This document shows positions 37,635 through 50,331 of a DNA stretch of 64,000 bases, one piece after another. Source of the DNA: Fennellomyces sp. T-0311 (Eukaryota; Mucoromycota; Mucoromycetes; Mucorales; Lichtheimiaceae); contig JALLLT010000063.1 in assembly GCA_025266875.1 (NCBI GenBank), forward strand, positions 62,001 through 126,000, read 5' to 3'. Below the pieces are notes generated by a model. The model was not told the origin of the DNA, made no database searches, and worked only from the letters and a program-made list of their open reading frames with translations. Position 1 is the first letter of the stretch; each line of letters starts with the position of its first letter. A program made the position numbers and the translations under genes.

Positions 37635-38953
37635 ATGATTCTTTTGGTTCTTGTCTGGCTGTCACTTTTTTCGGGATCGCTCGCTTATAGCAGAACAAGT
37701 AACCATTTGTCCATCTGGGCGCGCCTCGAATACCTTGCTGGCAAGGTGAGCTGCTGTTGTTTTTTTATGTCTTTTCTTGTTGGAGGCTAATAACGGGTTA
37801 GACATTCTTGGACGGCTTGAATCAATCAAGTGAATACGACGCCATCGCAAATGCATTGTCGCAACCCAACATTACGTTCTTTTTACCGAATGAAGCGGCC
37901 ATGCAACAAGTGGTGTCGTCGGGCGCGCTGAACTTTACATACGCCAATGAGACGATACCAAAGATCCTGCGACACACGCTGATGGACAAGTATCGTTCGG
38001 GACGACTGTTGAACGAGCGGCAGTATTTGCTAAGCAACGACTCGACACACTTGCCACTGGTGGTGGGACCCAGTCCACAGAACGATACGATCCTCCAAGT
38101 GGGCTCGGGCTTGGTCACGGCCAATGCAATCATCCAAGACATCCAATGTAGCAATGGTATGTTGCAATTGCATATCCAGAACATCCCCCTTTTCCATGTC
38201 CTTAAAAAACTCCTCCCCCCATTGCTCCCTGGGTAGGACTGGAAAACTTTTTTCCTGTACACCCCCCACCCTTCCCTCCCTTTTTCCAAATCACTGACTG
38301 TACGGCAAATAGGCATCATTCATATCATCGATCAGTTCTTGCTGCCACCCATCGCCACCCTGCCCACCATTGAAACCATCGATGAATTGCAGACCCACGA
38401 ATTGCTGATGAAATCGCTCAATTTGACCACCGTCGTTTCCGGGCCCAACAAGACCGTGCTGGCTCCCATCAACGAGGCTTGGGCCGACGCCAATTCCTCG
38501 ACCATGCCCTACGGTACCCTTGTCCACAACTTGAAGTACCAGGTCATTGATGGCATCTACCTTTCCACCTCCCTGTTCCCTTCTTCGCCCGTCATGACCG
38601 TCACCTTGGATACCCTTCGCCGCGATTGCACACTGACTTTCCAACGCTCCGACAAGAACAACCTCTTGATTTACGGCAAAAGCAAAAATGACGTGGCCCG
38701 TGTCGTTAGGTCCGACGTCATTACCACCGAAGGCGTCATTCATCTTGTTGACAGAGTGCTGTCGGCAGACCTTAAATTAGGCGACGGCACCGCCACCGCC
38801 AATGATCAAGGAGGTCAGTTGGCCGCTGCTCCCGCCGATGATCCCTCCGATATACCTCCACCAGACGCTCGCAAAGGCGCTGGCTCTTCCCTTCGCCCAA
38901 GTCCATCATCCCTCGTTATCTACGCCCTAATATATACCGTCTTTTTTGTATAA
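37635..38953 (+). CDS. Secreted FAS1 (fasciclin) domain protein, probably GPI-anchored
   Basis: 368 residues from exons 37635-37745, 37802-38156 and 38313-38953. Signal peptide MILLVLVWLSLFSGSLAYS. Two tandem FAS1 units: the first includes NITFFLPNEAAMQQV and IIHIIDQFLLPP, the second KTVLAPINEAWADA and a typical H2-like end GVIHLVDRVLSADL. The C-terminus has a Ser/Pro-rich linker, GAGSSLRPSPSS and a hydrophobic tail (LVIYALIYTVFFV) that suits a GPI signal. Several N-glycosylation sequons. FAS1 proteins mediate cell-surface adhesion and wall association; the specific role is unknown. The first intron of 56 nt and the 156-nt second one are both GT-AG. Confidence 0.9.
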
Positions 38954-40342
38954 TGCTAATAGAACTTGTACCACCATGTCCGTTCTTAATTTCATTGTGT
39001 GTCTGTGTGTGTCTCTGTGTGGGGATATCTCTAGCCTAACCAGATCGGTAGGTGCTTCATTGCCGCTAAAAAAAAAAGATCCCCATTTGTTTGCTAAACT
39101 ATCCGTTTTCAGCCTAGTCGTTGCGCCGTTTTGGGTTTAGCTCCCCTCCGTCTGTTGTATGCGTTTCAAGCTGTGGGCCCTTACTGCTCTTTTGTCATTG
39201 TTGCCCAACTGTTGCAGAAAAAGTAATGGGTACGCACACGCAAGTTGTGTCTGTCTGTGTGTGTGCTGGTTAGATCCAATGGACAAGCTTCACTCCTGTC
39301 ACCACGTGTCTCAACAAAGCGTTGCGATCCATTTGACTCGCTGAACTACGTGATCCGCGTCAAAAAAGTGACAGTCTGTCTTGTTCAGTGTCATTTTTGG
39401 TTTAGAATTTCTACATGATGCCCGTTCCATTGCATTTTAGACTGCATAAGGGCGCTTGAAAAGGAAAAGGGGGTTCGATCCATTCTATTTAATGGCAAGG
39501 GGACGCGTTATTCGGCCATTTATTTGTATGTCTCCATCGTGTCGACCAGCCAATGGACGATCCTGTCGTAAGAGTTTGTATATGAACCATGCAAAAGGTT
39601 TAGGTGGTCGCGTTGGCCAAAGGTATGAAATGCAAGCAAAACGTGCGCACAGGATCCACCGTGCCCTAACTACGTCAACGCTACCGTGCTTTATAGGAGT
39701 GACGGAGGACGTGCTACTTTATACATCCACCGCCGTTGATTCTGTTCTGAACTGGACAGTCCGTCGTTGAACCACGAGTTCCAAACGATTGACGCGTACG
39801 TATCGAGGGTTATGTGGCTTTCGGGACGACACAATCCAAGCGTCATCCATACGCAGGGTATAACACACTGTCAGCCATCCCTACGAGAAACATCTGCACA
39901 GACGCATCATCATCTAGAATACGATTAGCTGGCATACACAGAAGAGTATACACCTCGCGAAATCGGTTCCCTGCTACACATCATCCAGGCCTACGCGACG
40001 TTAGGCACAAACGATGGCAAAGACGCATCGTCAAGGTTCGATTGAGATCGGCATCAACGAGAAATAGCCGGCAGCTTTAGGGATGACACGGGGATCACAT
40101 GATCGCGTCAAGACGATAAGCGGCTCATACGACTTTTTCAGAGAGTAACACACACAAGGCGCGTATAATTCGACAAACTGTGCACGCAAGGAATCTTTAT
40201 TGGCTACAGAAGAAAATCTAAAATAAATGAATAATTCCTTGAGGCCGTTTTCTTTTTACATGAAGGTAAACGTTTGCTGAAATGTGTACATATTCTTTTT
40301 CTTCTCTTTGACAAGCAGTTACATTCAAAAGAAAAAAAGAAA
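38954..40342. other. Convergent intergenic region
   Basis: Shared 3' flank of the FAS1 and COX4 genes, larger than needed. Contains GT/TG microsatellite-like tracts (39000-39025, 39248-39265). Short frames at 39456-40080 lack support. Confidence 0.5.
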
Positions 40343-40983
40343 TTAGTGGTGGTGGCCATCATGTTCGGAGCCAACAAAGTCCATCTTGTAGACGGAGCCG
40401 CACTCGGGGCAACGGTCGTGTTCGTGGGACTTGTCCAGCGAGAGCCAGATGGTATCATGGGACTCTGCGGGATAACCTGCCATCGTTTCAATCTGTATCA
40501 GTCCTCATGCTCTCTTCTCTCTCTCTTTAATCGAATCGATCCTTACCCGTGCAGCCAACGAAGCGGATGGCATCGTGCGACTTGACAACGATGGGGTTCT
40601 TGACAGTACCGAGGTGGGTCATGTTCAAAGGTTCCATGTCGAAAAGCTCCTTGCCCTCCAACTTGGCCAACAGTTCCAAACGTTCCAAACCAGTGGCCTG
40701 TTCGAGATCAGTGGGGACAGTGCCAGGAGCAGCACCGGGACCAAGCTGGTTCTCAGTAGTTTCAGCCGAAACGGCACCCGCTAGAAATAAAGTATATACT
40801 GTTAGATGCCATTATCCAACACACCCGATCGCTCATTTTTTTGGATAATGTGGCATTCCAACGCGACCCCTCCAAAAAAATAAAGTAATTACAGAAACGA
40901 GCACCCATGACGGAGAAAGGACGAATGGTAGAGCGAGCGGCAAGAGGAGCAGCGCGAACAGCGGCACGACGAAGAGCGAACAT
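40343..40983 (-). CDS. COX4: Cytochrome c oxidase subunit 4 (Cox4, mammalian COX5B family)
   Basis: 152 residues from exons (complement) 40893-40983, 40547-40780 and 40343-40476. The N-terminus (MFALRRAAVRAAPLAARSTIRPF) is an arginine-rich amphipathic mitochondrial presequence. The mature part holds the family core: DLEQATGLERLELLAKLEG, DMEPLNMTHLGTVKNPI, and the zinc-binding knuckles (FVGCTGYPAESH and RCPECGSVYK), ending in HDGHHH. Cox4 is a nuclear-encoded, matrix-facing, zinc-containing structural subunit of respiratory complex IV. Length and order match fungal Cox4. Confidence 0.95.
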
Positions 40984-41133
40984 TATGTCAAGTGAAGAGA
41001 GAGGGGAGAGATGAAGTTATCCTAGTGTTTTTGTCAAAAAAATCGTGCGATAGATTTTTCACAGTGCGCCCACCCCAGCAACGACTGACGTCACGTTTGA
41101 TTCGTTTCCTATGCAACCACCACGACTCTCTCT

Positions 41134-41683
41134 TTATTGCTTCTTTAAACTACTATACACAAGCACACCAAGGGCAACAAGCCAGTAGTACGTGCCGGGA
41201 TCTTTCAGCAGGTTGATCCATTTTTGCCACATGCGTTCCGATGGTTCATTGGCCGAACCTTGGCTGCCCGCATCCGTGGTCGCTGACCATTCCAAGTCAC
41301 TGTCGTCGTCTACCGCCACGTTGATATCCACCCGTGGCATTTGTAGCTCAACTTCAGGTCGCACCGAACGTTGTCGACGCTCATATTCGCGTATCTGAAG
41401 ATTCCAACGAAACGCTCGCTGCATATTCCAATTAATCTCATAGGGATAGTTTGGCAGATCACGTCTTTCATCTGAATGGATCATACGTACAGTTCCATTG
41501 AACGCGCTTCGAATATCTGCAAATGATCCATCCCATGTGAATCCAAACTGTCCCATCCACACCGCTCGGTTTTTACTTACTGTATACAGTGTCGCGATGA
41601 GTCAAAGCATCCAATCTTTGAATGACCGCTGCTCGAATACTGTTCACCGAGGGAATATCAAACTCGACTGTGACCAAAGCCAT
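41134..41683 (-). CDS. Tail-anchored membrane protein of unknown function
   Basis: 161 residues from exons (complement) 41581-41683 and 41134-41516. The 64-nt intron is needed because the reading otherwise stops directly after GTAAGTAA; the acceptor is TTTGCAG. N-terminal VTVEFDIPSVNSIRAAV resembles a small folded domain; the middle has an arginine-rich helix (RAFRWNLQIREYERRQR) and an acidic linker (VDDDSDLEW). The C-terminal YYWLVALGVLVYSSLKKQ is a single membrane span with a short basic end, typical of tail-anchored proteins of ER or mitochondrial outer membrane. No family recognised with certainty. Shares a 3' to 5' arrangement with COX4 150 bp away. Confidence 0.75.
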
Positions 41684-41848
41684 CACTGTGTTGCGCATCA
41701 ATACTACCCCGCGCCGTGATGTATTTATTACACTTTAAACAAGTTGCCCTTTCTTTTCTGAATGGGGTATTGTTGCCTGAATGACACGCCATTCTCCAAT
41801 TTTTTTCTATTCAGTTTATTGGCCAATCAGATGATGTCTAATTTTTTT

Positions 41849-43660
41849 CTAGTCATCTCGCCACCGAACGGGTATCTTGAAGAAACGTCCAGCAGGAGAG
41901 TCTCCGTCAGTTGACTTTTCTTCATCAGGAAGGTGGCCACCGCGCAAGTTTGTCTATCAACAATGACGCCGGTTAAAAACCCGCCATTTTTTTTCCCATC
42001 ATCAAATGCTGCCTTTTACCTGGAGAGAAGGATGGATATATCGCGGTGCTTTGAGTACCGCATCGCGCTTGGTACGGAGATCGATATACTCACTCAACGG
42101 TGTGCCTTCGCGCACCATCTTGTTTGCCTCCTTGTGTGCTACCAGAGTTGTCATGACTTGATACTACGCATTCAACGTATTAAAAAAAAAAGGAGGTTCT
42201 GTTTTTTGTAACCATGGTTTTTTCCGAGTAACTTACCGATCTACCGGATCCCGGGGGCGGATAGTCGTGACCAACAAAGATTCTTGTGTCGTTGGGCCAA
42301 GCCTTGTATATTTTTTGGATACTGTTGTACATTTGCTCGGCACTGCCACCTGGGAAATCGCATCGTGCCGTGCCAACATCAGGCTAATCATCATCATCAG
42401 GATTCCCGTTGATTTGATACGCGGTTTTCAGATGGCATGCTTACCATAAACAGCGTGTCGCCTACGAACGCAGCGTCACCAATGCGATAAGACATGCAGG
42501 CGGGGGTATGGCCTGGTGTGCTAATGACGGAACACTTGATGTTTTTACCGAGGGTCCAGGTATCGCCTTCATTGACCAATCGATCAAACTGTTGTCCGGT
42601 CGGACTGAGCTGGGCTTTCGAAAAGTTGTACTTTTGACCGAAAACCTCTTGTACCTTGGTTACGTTGCTACCCATCCAAAACTCGGGCTAATACCCAAAA
42701 AAACAATGAGCCTTTTTCTTTTCTTTGGGAGATTGGCGCCCAAGTCCAATAAAAAAAAAGATGATTACCTTTGATGGAAGTTGTTGTTTCAGATAATAAG
42801 CGGCTGTCAGATGATCCTATCCATCCCAAATTAATCAGCCCGAGTTTGCTATGTCGTGGAAAAAAAGATGATGTACCGCATGGACGTGTGTGTCGATGAT
42901 CTTGGTGACATTTAGATTATTCTTGGTGACAAAGTCAATGATTCGCTTTGCCATGGTGGGACGGACGGTCGTTGCGAATGGATCCCAATCCAACACCGGA
43001 TCAATGATATACGCTTCCTTGGTTTCTGTTGTTTTCGAATGAGAACGTGGGCCCGAAAACAAACAAATAAAAAAGCACGGGCCCCTTACCAATATCGGTG
43101 ACAATGTACTGGGCAGTTTCCGTTTCTTTTTCAAAAATGGTATGGACCCAAGGCGAATGGTTATCACTGAATGCTAGAACGGGCAGCTCATCGGCTTTCC
43201 ACTGCTTGAATCCGCCGACGAGGTTGTAAACATCTTTGAAACCCATGTCCACAGCCTTCTTTGCCACTTCCAGACTTCTGCGACCCGACATGCAATGAAA
43301 CACAACCTGTAGCCGGATTAGCCAACACCATTCGCTTTCATTGGACATTAAACGTTTTACCGTCGTATCCTTGTCCAAATCATCCAGCACCGCAGAATAA
43401 GCATCGGGCTCTCGCTCGAAAATGGCAAACGGAATGTTGACCGTGGCCTCAATTCTGCCAAATGACTCAATTTCGTGCCGTTCCCGCGTATCAATCACTT
43501 TGAGCGTTTGGCGGAGTGGATCGTCCTTATGTTGCTTTTGGATCAATTGGCTCAGTTGCACTGGAGCCATGTCCTTGACGGCGGCAGTAACGGCTGTTGT
43601 GGAGAACATTCGACGGTTGCGTGCAAAAGAAAAGGGGCTGATACGCAAGATCCGAAGCAT
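41849..43660 (-). CDS. Rhodanese-persulfide dioxygenase (ETHE1-like) fusion, mitochondrial
   Basis: 450 residues from eight exons (complement): 43361-43660, 43090-43306, 42877-43025, 42769-42816, 42445-42687, 42237-42383, 42020-42163, 41849-41953. The N-terminus (MLRILRISPFSFARNRRMFS) is a mitochondrial presequence. Residues about 30-170 are a rhodanese domain with active-site loop CMSGRRS (VVFHCMSGRRS), so sulfurtransferase-competent. The remainder is a metallo-beta-lactamase-fold persulfide dioxygenase: THVHADH, PGHTPACMSYRIGD and FVGHDYPPP supply the iron-binding His/Asp residues. The enzyme would oxidise glutathione persulfide to sulfite and exchange sulfane sulfur, i.e. mitochondrial sulfide detoxification. 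The intron after HVHA splits the metal motif. Confidence 0.93.
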
Positions 43661-44443
43661 TCTTTGTTTTTTTTAAGCTTGCTTAAATAAAGGGCGCTAT
43701 ACTAAATATATATATATCAAGCACTGAGAATTAAAAGAGAGAGAAAAGATCGGAAGATGTTTTGACATGACGAATGCTTTGCACTGCTTACGCGTCCGAC
43801 ATGAAATCTGGGGGCGTGCGAATTTTTTCATTGGCTGTCTCCAATCCCTGCAGTCTCAGCTTTTATTTTTTTTTTTGGATCGCCTCCTTCATGACTAAAT
43901 TGCCACGTCCTCGAGAAATTGTACAAGTGGTCGAATGCAATGGAGGAAATGAGTCTGGTTCTGGGAAGACGCCTGTCCGTGCCACAAAGGAATGGACAAA
44001 GAATACAGCGGAATGACGATCACTTGCGTTTGGGACTAGGCTGTTTATGGACACATCGGTCGCCATGATACCAGTTTGCGTCAGCATTCTTAATTTTCAT
44101 AGTTCAGTTGATTTGGAGAGCAGTTTCTGCAATGCAGTATGGAAGAGTCACATAGTGATCATTCTTCGCAATCCATGTGCTTCATCAATATCAAAAGAAA
44201 CTTGATGAATCACCACTTTTGATCCGAAAAAAAGTCTGAGAAGGGACCAATGAATTGGCTTTTGCGGTTTATGCAGCACAGCTATCGCACGCAAGGGGTA
44301 GATAGATCGTAATACGCTGCACATGCTACCGGTGATTGGCCTAGATCTTGTCTCATGCAAAACCATCGAAAACCATTAAGCTTGATGCGCAAACCGAAAA
44401 CTACTTCTTTATTCGTGTTGGCCACAAATCCATTTCAAATCTG
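43661..44443. other. Divergent promoter region (persulfide dioxygenase / phosphate permease)
   Basis: Contains TATATATATAT at 43707-43717 near the dioxygenase start. An in-frame ATG for the permease exists at 44348. No other gene seen. Confidence 0.5.
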
Positions 44444-46614
44444 ATGGTACAGTCCGAATCTGAAAACGCGAGTGGCTTTCCAAACATTAAAACCTTGTGT
44501 CAGGTTGACAGCACCGCAATTGAATTGCAGAATACTTCATCCTCGCTGCGGTCAAGACCACTGCAAGAACTCGATGATACCCGCAAAGACTTTTCATGGC
44601 GTCAGATCAAGACGCTCATGATCAGCAGTGCCGGGTTCTTTACCGATGCGTACGTCAAAGCCTTTCTTTTTTTTTATTAATAAACAAAAAAGATCGCTCA
44701 CGATCATTAGTTACGACATTTTCATTATCAACTTGGTTACACCAATGCTAGGTTACATTTACTACAAGAAATACGATGATAAGGTATGCATGCTCGGCGG
44801 GTTCCCCACAGATCGGCTGATGGCTCGTTGCAGATGCCAAGTGCCATACAAGGTCCATTCAAGGGTATGGTGTCGTTTGGTCAACTCGTAGGCCAGCTCA
44901 CGTTTGGGTTTCTCGGTGACGGTAACTGTGTGATACAAAGGACCACTTGTTCTGAAGCTCATGAATCTTGTTTTAATATAGCGTTTGGCCGCAAAGCGAT
45001 TTATGGCATCGAGTTGCTTGTGATCATTATCGCCACAATCAACTGTGCCACATCAGCGTCTACAGTGGAAGGCGTGGGAGCCGTCGGTTTCCTTGGTTTT
45101 TGGCGATTCGTGCTAGGTTTTGGCATTGGAGGCACGTCACTCTTACCCATTAGGCATCTCAAACTAATTCAATAACTGTAGGCGATTACCCAATGTCCAG
45201 TACGGTGGCAGCGTAAGCTTTTTTTTTCCTTCTTTCAAATCTACGCGTGAGATGATTAACGAAAAAAGTGCATCAGTGAATGGTCCACCGTCAACACGCG
45301 GGGTAAAATGGTCGCCATGATATTTTCCATGCAAGGCGTTGGACAAATTGTCGCCCCGCTCGTGACCATGGTAGTACTGGCGGCATTCAAAGGAGCTGTC
45401 AACGACAACACCGACAATCTCGATTACGTTTGGCGAATATGCATTGGATTCGGCGCTGTGCCTGCCATTGCCACCATTTACAGTCGTTTCACGCTACCAG
45501 AATCACCCCAATACGCGGCCAAAGTCCAAAAGGATGCCGAAGCAGCTCAATCTGCATTGGACTCGTTCAAATCCTCCCCAAAGCCCGATATGGAACGCGG
45601 AGACTCGTTACCGATGACCAAACTTTCTCCAGACGACGGCCCCAACGTTCGAGAAACACCCAGAATGTCAGTATCCAGTGGTGAAAGTATTTCTTCGGCT
45701 CAAACCGTCACCACCGCCCCCCAAAAGGTTTCGCAAAAGCAAATCCGACGCGAAAATCTGCGCGATTTTCGTCTGCATTTTCGAAAATGGAAAAACCTCA
45801 AGGTGTTGCTGGGTGTCAGCTTGTGTTGGTAAGCCCCACTCCCGTTCGTTTTTCATTGGATCATCGGGAGTCCGCTGAATTGACGCACCATGCAGGTTCT
45901 TTATGGACATTGCGTTCTACGGAACCAATCTGAACCAAGCATTAATTTTGAGTTCGATGGGATTTGCTCCCGAGAACGAGTCTCCCTGGGATACCTTATT
46001 CAAGCAAGCCATTGGCAATTTGATCCTCTCGGGACTCGGCGCGTTTCCAGGCTACATTGCCACTGTACTACTGATTGAGAAAATGGGTCGAAAACCAATC
46101 CAATATATCGGATTTACCGCTGTTGGCGTATTGTTTATCATCCTCGGAGCCGGTTGGACACCGATCCACGAGGCTTCCGTTGCACTTTTCATTGTACTCT
46201 TTGCCATTGCTCAGGTATGCCTATTCATCAATGCGAGTGTCGGCTTTATTTATTCTAATGCAATGCTAGTTTTTCTTCAACTTTGGTCCCAACACAACGA
46301 CATTCGTATTGCCCGCTGAAGTGTTCCCCACACGCCATCGAGCAAAAGCTCACGGAATCGCATCGGCCTCGGGAAAGCTTGGCGCTATCATTGCCACCTT
46401 TGCTTTCAATTCCTTGGCTGATGTCGGCGGTCCCGAGGGCAAACGACACTTTTTGCCCGGCGTGCTCATTATTTTTGGTGTGTTGATGCTTGTTTGTATA
46501 TCTTTCACAATGTGGATTCCCGAGACAAAGGTAGGCACTTTTGAAGGTGTGTCAGTGATAGGAGTGCTCATGGAAAAATAATTGTAGGGACGTTCGTTGG
46601 ATGAGTTTGAGTAG
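44444..46614 (+). CDS. PHO84-type inorganic phosphate:H+ symporter (MFS)
   Basis: Eight exons, roughly 530 residues. The start is placed at 44444 (MVQSESENA); 44348 is an in-frame alternative. Family signatures in order: GFFTDAYDIFIINLVTPM (TM1), FLGDAFGRKAIYG, GFGIGGDYPMSSTVAAEW (TM4 signature), RGKMVAMIFSMQGVGQI, a long cytoplasmic loop with Ser/Pro-rich sequence, DIAFYGTNLNQ, and FNFGPNTTTFVLPAEVFPTR followed by HRAKAHGIASASGKLGAI. These are diagnostic of plasma-membrane high-affinity phosphate permeases. The intron at 45132-45181 has a GC donor (GCACGT) and is required to join GIG to GDYPMSS in frame. Possible regulation by phosphate starvation is inferred from family only; no Pho4-type cluster was looked for exhaustively. 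Confidence 0.92.
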
Positions 46615-47066
46615 ACGTAAGATATCTTTTGTACATAATACATCCTGTACATATATGTTTATTTATTTCTGTACAAAATCGATCGTATTGAAAAAAAAAT
46701 ACATTGCACGTTCGCTTTGGAATATAGGTTGAATCTGACAGACTTCTTTAAACTGATTCCCACAAAAGGAGAAATAGGCCTCCATTCGTGGAACCATAAA
46801 GTCAGATCTGTGATCAGATCACCCTTCACACTTTCCCGGCTACAAGCTCAAGTATCACTATGGAAATATATCAATATGTGAACGACTGCCATCATACGCA
46901 GTTGATTTATATCGTACGACAAAGAGACTTTCCACGGGAAAGTAATCGAGCAACGTCTGACGTTCGTTCACATGGCCGTAAAAAAAGAATGGCCTTTTAT
47001 AAAATAGCCATGTTTTGTATCTAACAACGAGCACACGTTTTATTCAGCAGAAGCGGCCACAAAACG
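46615..47066. other. Intergenic region
   Basis: 3' flank of the phosphate permease and the former promoter of the GH35 pseudogene. Nothing further seen. Confidence 0.5.
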
Positions 47067-50000
47067 GTGTTTATTCAGAAAGGAGCATTGGCGAGCATTA
47101 CGCTTTCCATTGCTGCAGTGTTATCTACGGCTATACCGGTCAAGCAAAAGCTGGATGCCCAGGTAAAATGAGTCATCGAATGGCTTGGCGGATGCCGTTA
47201 CCCGGGATACCTACACATGAACAGTCAATGGTGAACGAGTCTTTCGTTTCAGTGGCGAATTCCATGTATGTCTTAGAACCACAACCCAAGTTATTCTTAT
47301 ATTAAACCCATAAAAGTATTATCGTCTTCCCTCACCAGATCTTTGGAATGACGTCCTCCAAAAGTTCAAGGCTCTCGGATTCAATGGCGTCTCTTACTAT
47401 TTTAATTGGCGATACCATTCGCCCAAAAGGGCGTATACGACTTTACCGGTGTATGTGATGTTCAGCAGGCGCTGGATCTTGCGACTGGAGACAATCTTCA
47501 TGTCATTGCCCGTGCTGGGCCGTATATTAATTCTGAAGTGGTAATATGTCTCGCAACGTATAACAATACAAAAAATTCATTATTTCCAAATAGGATTGCG
47601 GTGGTTTCCCCAGCTGGTGGATGGACATGTACAGTGCGGCACGCAAGTTCAATCCTGAAAACAACGAAAACAGCAAAGAGTAAGATTGTGGCTCTCTCTA
47701 TTTTTTTTGTTTACAAAAGCGTATCAATCTATAGATGGCTTTACCGAAATCGACAAGTATCTCGTGCCAAGCCAAGTTTTACATGGCGGACCCATTATCC
47801 TGAATCGAATCGACAACGAGCACCCTATCAACACGGATCAATATTACATGCAAATGGTCAAGGACAAGTCCGAAGAGGATGGTATGACCATTCCGTCGAT
47901 CCACAACGTTGCCGGACCAAGATCTGGCTTTGTGCGAGGAGTTGGGGCTCCAGGTATCTATGGCTGGGACAGATATCCCGTCGGGTTCGGTTGCAGCGGT
48001 TCCGAAAAGCGGTCAACGCAAAGAGACGCCATCAGTTGGAGGGCGTTTCAAGAACGAACGAACCGTGGACAGCCAATGGCTGCTTCCGAATTCCAAGGCA
48101 GTGCTTTTGACCCATGGGGCGGAGTTGGTTATGGCTGGTAAACATGCATTGTGCATGAATGTGAACTTACACTTTTGACTGAAAAAATAAATGAGCTTGC
48201 CAACAGATGGTGAATGAAAATGTTTGCCAAGGTCTATTACAAGAACAATTAAGCGCCAGGAACCACCATTCAGAACTTGTACATGGCGTATGGCGATGTC
48301 TCATGGGGTGGTCTTGCAAAAGCAGAGTAAGTAATGCAATGATGCGACTGTGCTCAAAGTTGACATCTGTTGCTGTTGTAGGCTGTTTATACTTCGTACG
48401 ACTATGATGCACCTATTTCTGAGCCGGGTCCGACGACGCCCAAGGGATACGAAATCAAGCTTCAAAGTATTTTTTAGCGAATGGCTCTATCAAGCTTTCC
48501 CGTCACAAATTAATGAGAGAGCATGCTTAGGCACATTCTTGCGCACCGTGAAACCATTCTGGACGACAGAACATTTTGATGCGGAGACCACCAATGAAAA
48601 CATACTGATTGATGGTCTCTACGATATCAACCTACCAACCAAATTTTACATTGCTCGGCATCTCATCGTTGGACCCCAAGAACTGGACGAGTAAGAAAAA
48701 TAAACGTTACTCTTCAAAGAAAACGACAGGGTTTCTAACAAACGATTCTACGCATGAAACAGATTCACCATCACCATGGACACGACCGCGGGTACACTTA
48801 CCGTTTCACGAAGCAGCAAACTTATTCTCAACGGCCGCGTCGCCAAAATCATTACATCCGACTACGCGTTCCATTCGCACCACCTGATATACACCACGAA
48901 TGAAATATTCACTCACCAAGCCATGGGTTCTCACGATGTCATTCTCGTGTATGCTTACGAGAAAGGAGATGGAGAATTCGCCATCAAAGTCATGAATACA
49001 AAAGAAACGTTCATGTCTAGACCAACGGCATATCCGTTACGTCTGACATTGGCAACGGCGTTTTTCAACTCACGCATCAACATCCAAACCACACGACGTC
49101 AGTCTACACTTCCGATGCTGGCAAGGGTCTCCTTTTGCTTGTCGCCGGTTACAAGGAGTGCCACCCGTTGGTGTGCGCCGCCCATTGGAAAGGACAAGAG
49201 GGTCTTTAACCATGGCTGTACTTGGTTCGCGGTGCTAACGTTTTTGGAAAACACGGGTGCTTTCACTAGTGATATCGAAAATATCAAATCGGTTAAAGCG
49301 GGACGGCAAGGATATCAACATGAAGGCAACTGGACATGGAACTTGGATTGGCAAGCTTGAATTTAGTACGCCCAAAGTGCAGTACACCGACTTTGCCAAA
49401 ACGGAATGGAAGTATAGCTCTGCATATGATTCCGCGGCACGTCTGAATTACTGGATTCGAACTCACTGCTCATTCTGGAAACGCTTCCGCCTGGATAGCA
49501 TGGCTCAACGGGGAATATCTCGGTGGTTTTGATGTGGGAAATCACGCCTTTACCGACTTGAACGGTACGCTGATTGATCCGGAAGGTGAAAATGTCATTT
49601 CATTATTGCTGTGGACAACGGGTCATGAGGATGGTTGCGATGCCGACGGCAACTTTAAGCAATCCCGCGGATTCACACAGGCTGAGCTACTCGGTATTAG
49701 CAACAAGACCATTTGGTCGATTGACTGGAAGGTCCAAGGTGCATGTGCTACCTAAGCAACCTCATAGGTCACACTTACAATAAGAGAGAGCACCCATCCT
49801 TCAGGTAACCTCGGAGGAGAAGATCTGGTCGATCCTGTTCGCGGTCCCTGCAACGAGGGCGGATTATATGGTGTTCGTATGAGATGGCATCTGACCGGAT
49901 TCCCCGATGACAACTGGGAAACTGTTTCCATCCTGGAATCCAAGAATCGTACTAGGGCCTCGTGGTATCACACAACATTCGACGTCAATGTTCCAGAAGG

Positions 50001-50331
50001 TTATGATGCACCGATGTGTCTTCGTTTTGACGATGACACGAAGACGCGTTACCGTGCTTTAATCTTTGACCATGGTTGGCAGTATGGTCGCTATGCCAAC
50101 GACCTTGGACGTCAAACCCAATGTTATCTTCCAAAGGGCATTCTCACTGCCACCGGCGAGGATACTTTGGTTATTGCTGTCATTCCGATTGATCAAGGTG
50201 CGCAGCTTGGCAAGGTTGTACTGGACCCATACAAGATTCTTGAGTCGAGTATTCTTCCCGTCGCTCTGGTCGATTCACCAACATACCGCGATCGTCAAAA
50301 GCCCCCATTGAGCAACCTTACCAGTGTATGA
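47067..50331 (+). pseudogene. GH35 beta-galactosidase pseudogene, full length
   Basis: Collinear with the intact gene at 51274-54817 along its whole length, including intron positions. Breaks: the start ATG is replaced by GTG (47067, VFIQKGALASITL), an in-frame TGA follows the DTYT segment of exon 1, a one-base loss occurs in the A/G run near 47425, and further frame changes affect 48000-49400. The acid/base region reads NRIDNEHPINTD rather than NQLDNEYS; the nucleophile region reads ASEFQGSAFDPWGG. The last two exons (49534 onward, 49805-50331) remain open and well conserved, so decay is recent or the 3' end was homogenised. No product expected. Confidence 0.85.

Noticed and set aside
28766..46614. 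Secondary-metabolite cluster (FMO plus MpaB-like oxygenase)
   Set aside because: No synthase, prenyltransferase or pathway regulator nearby; neighbours are housekeeping genes.
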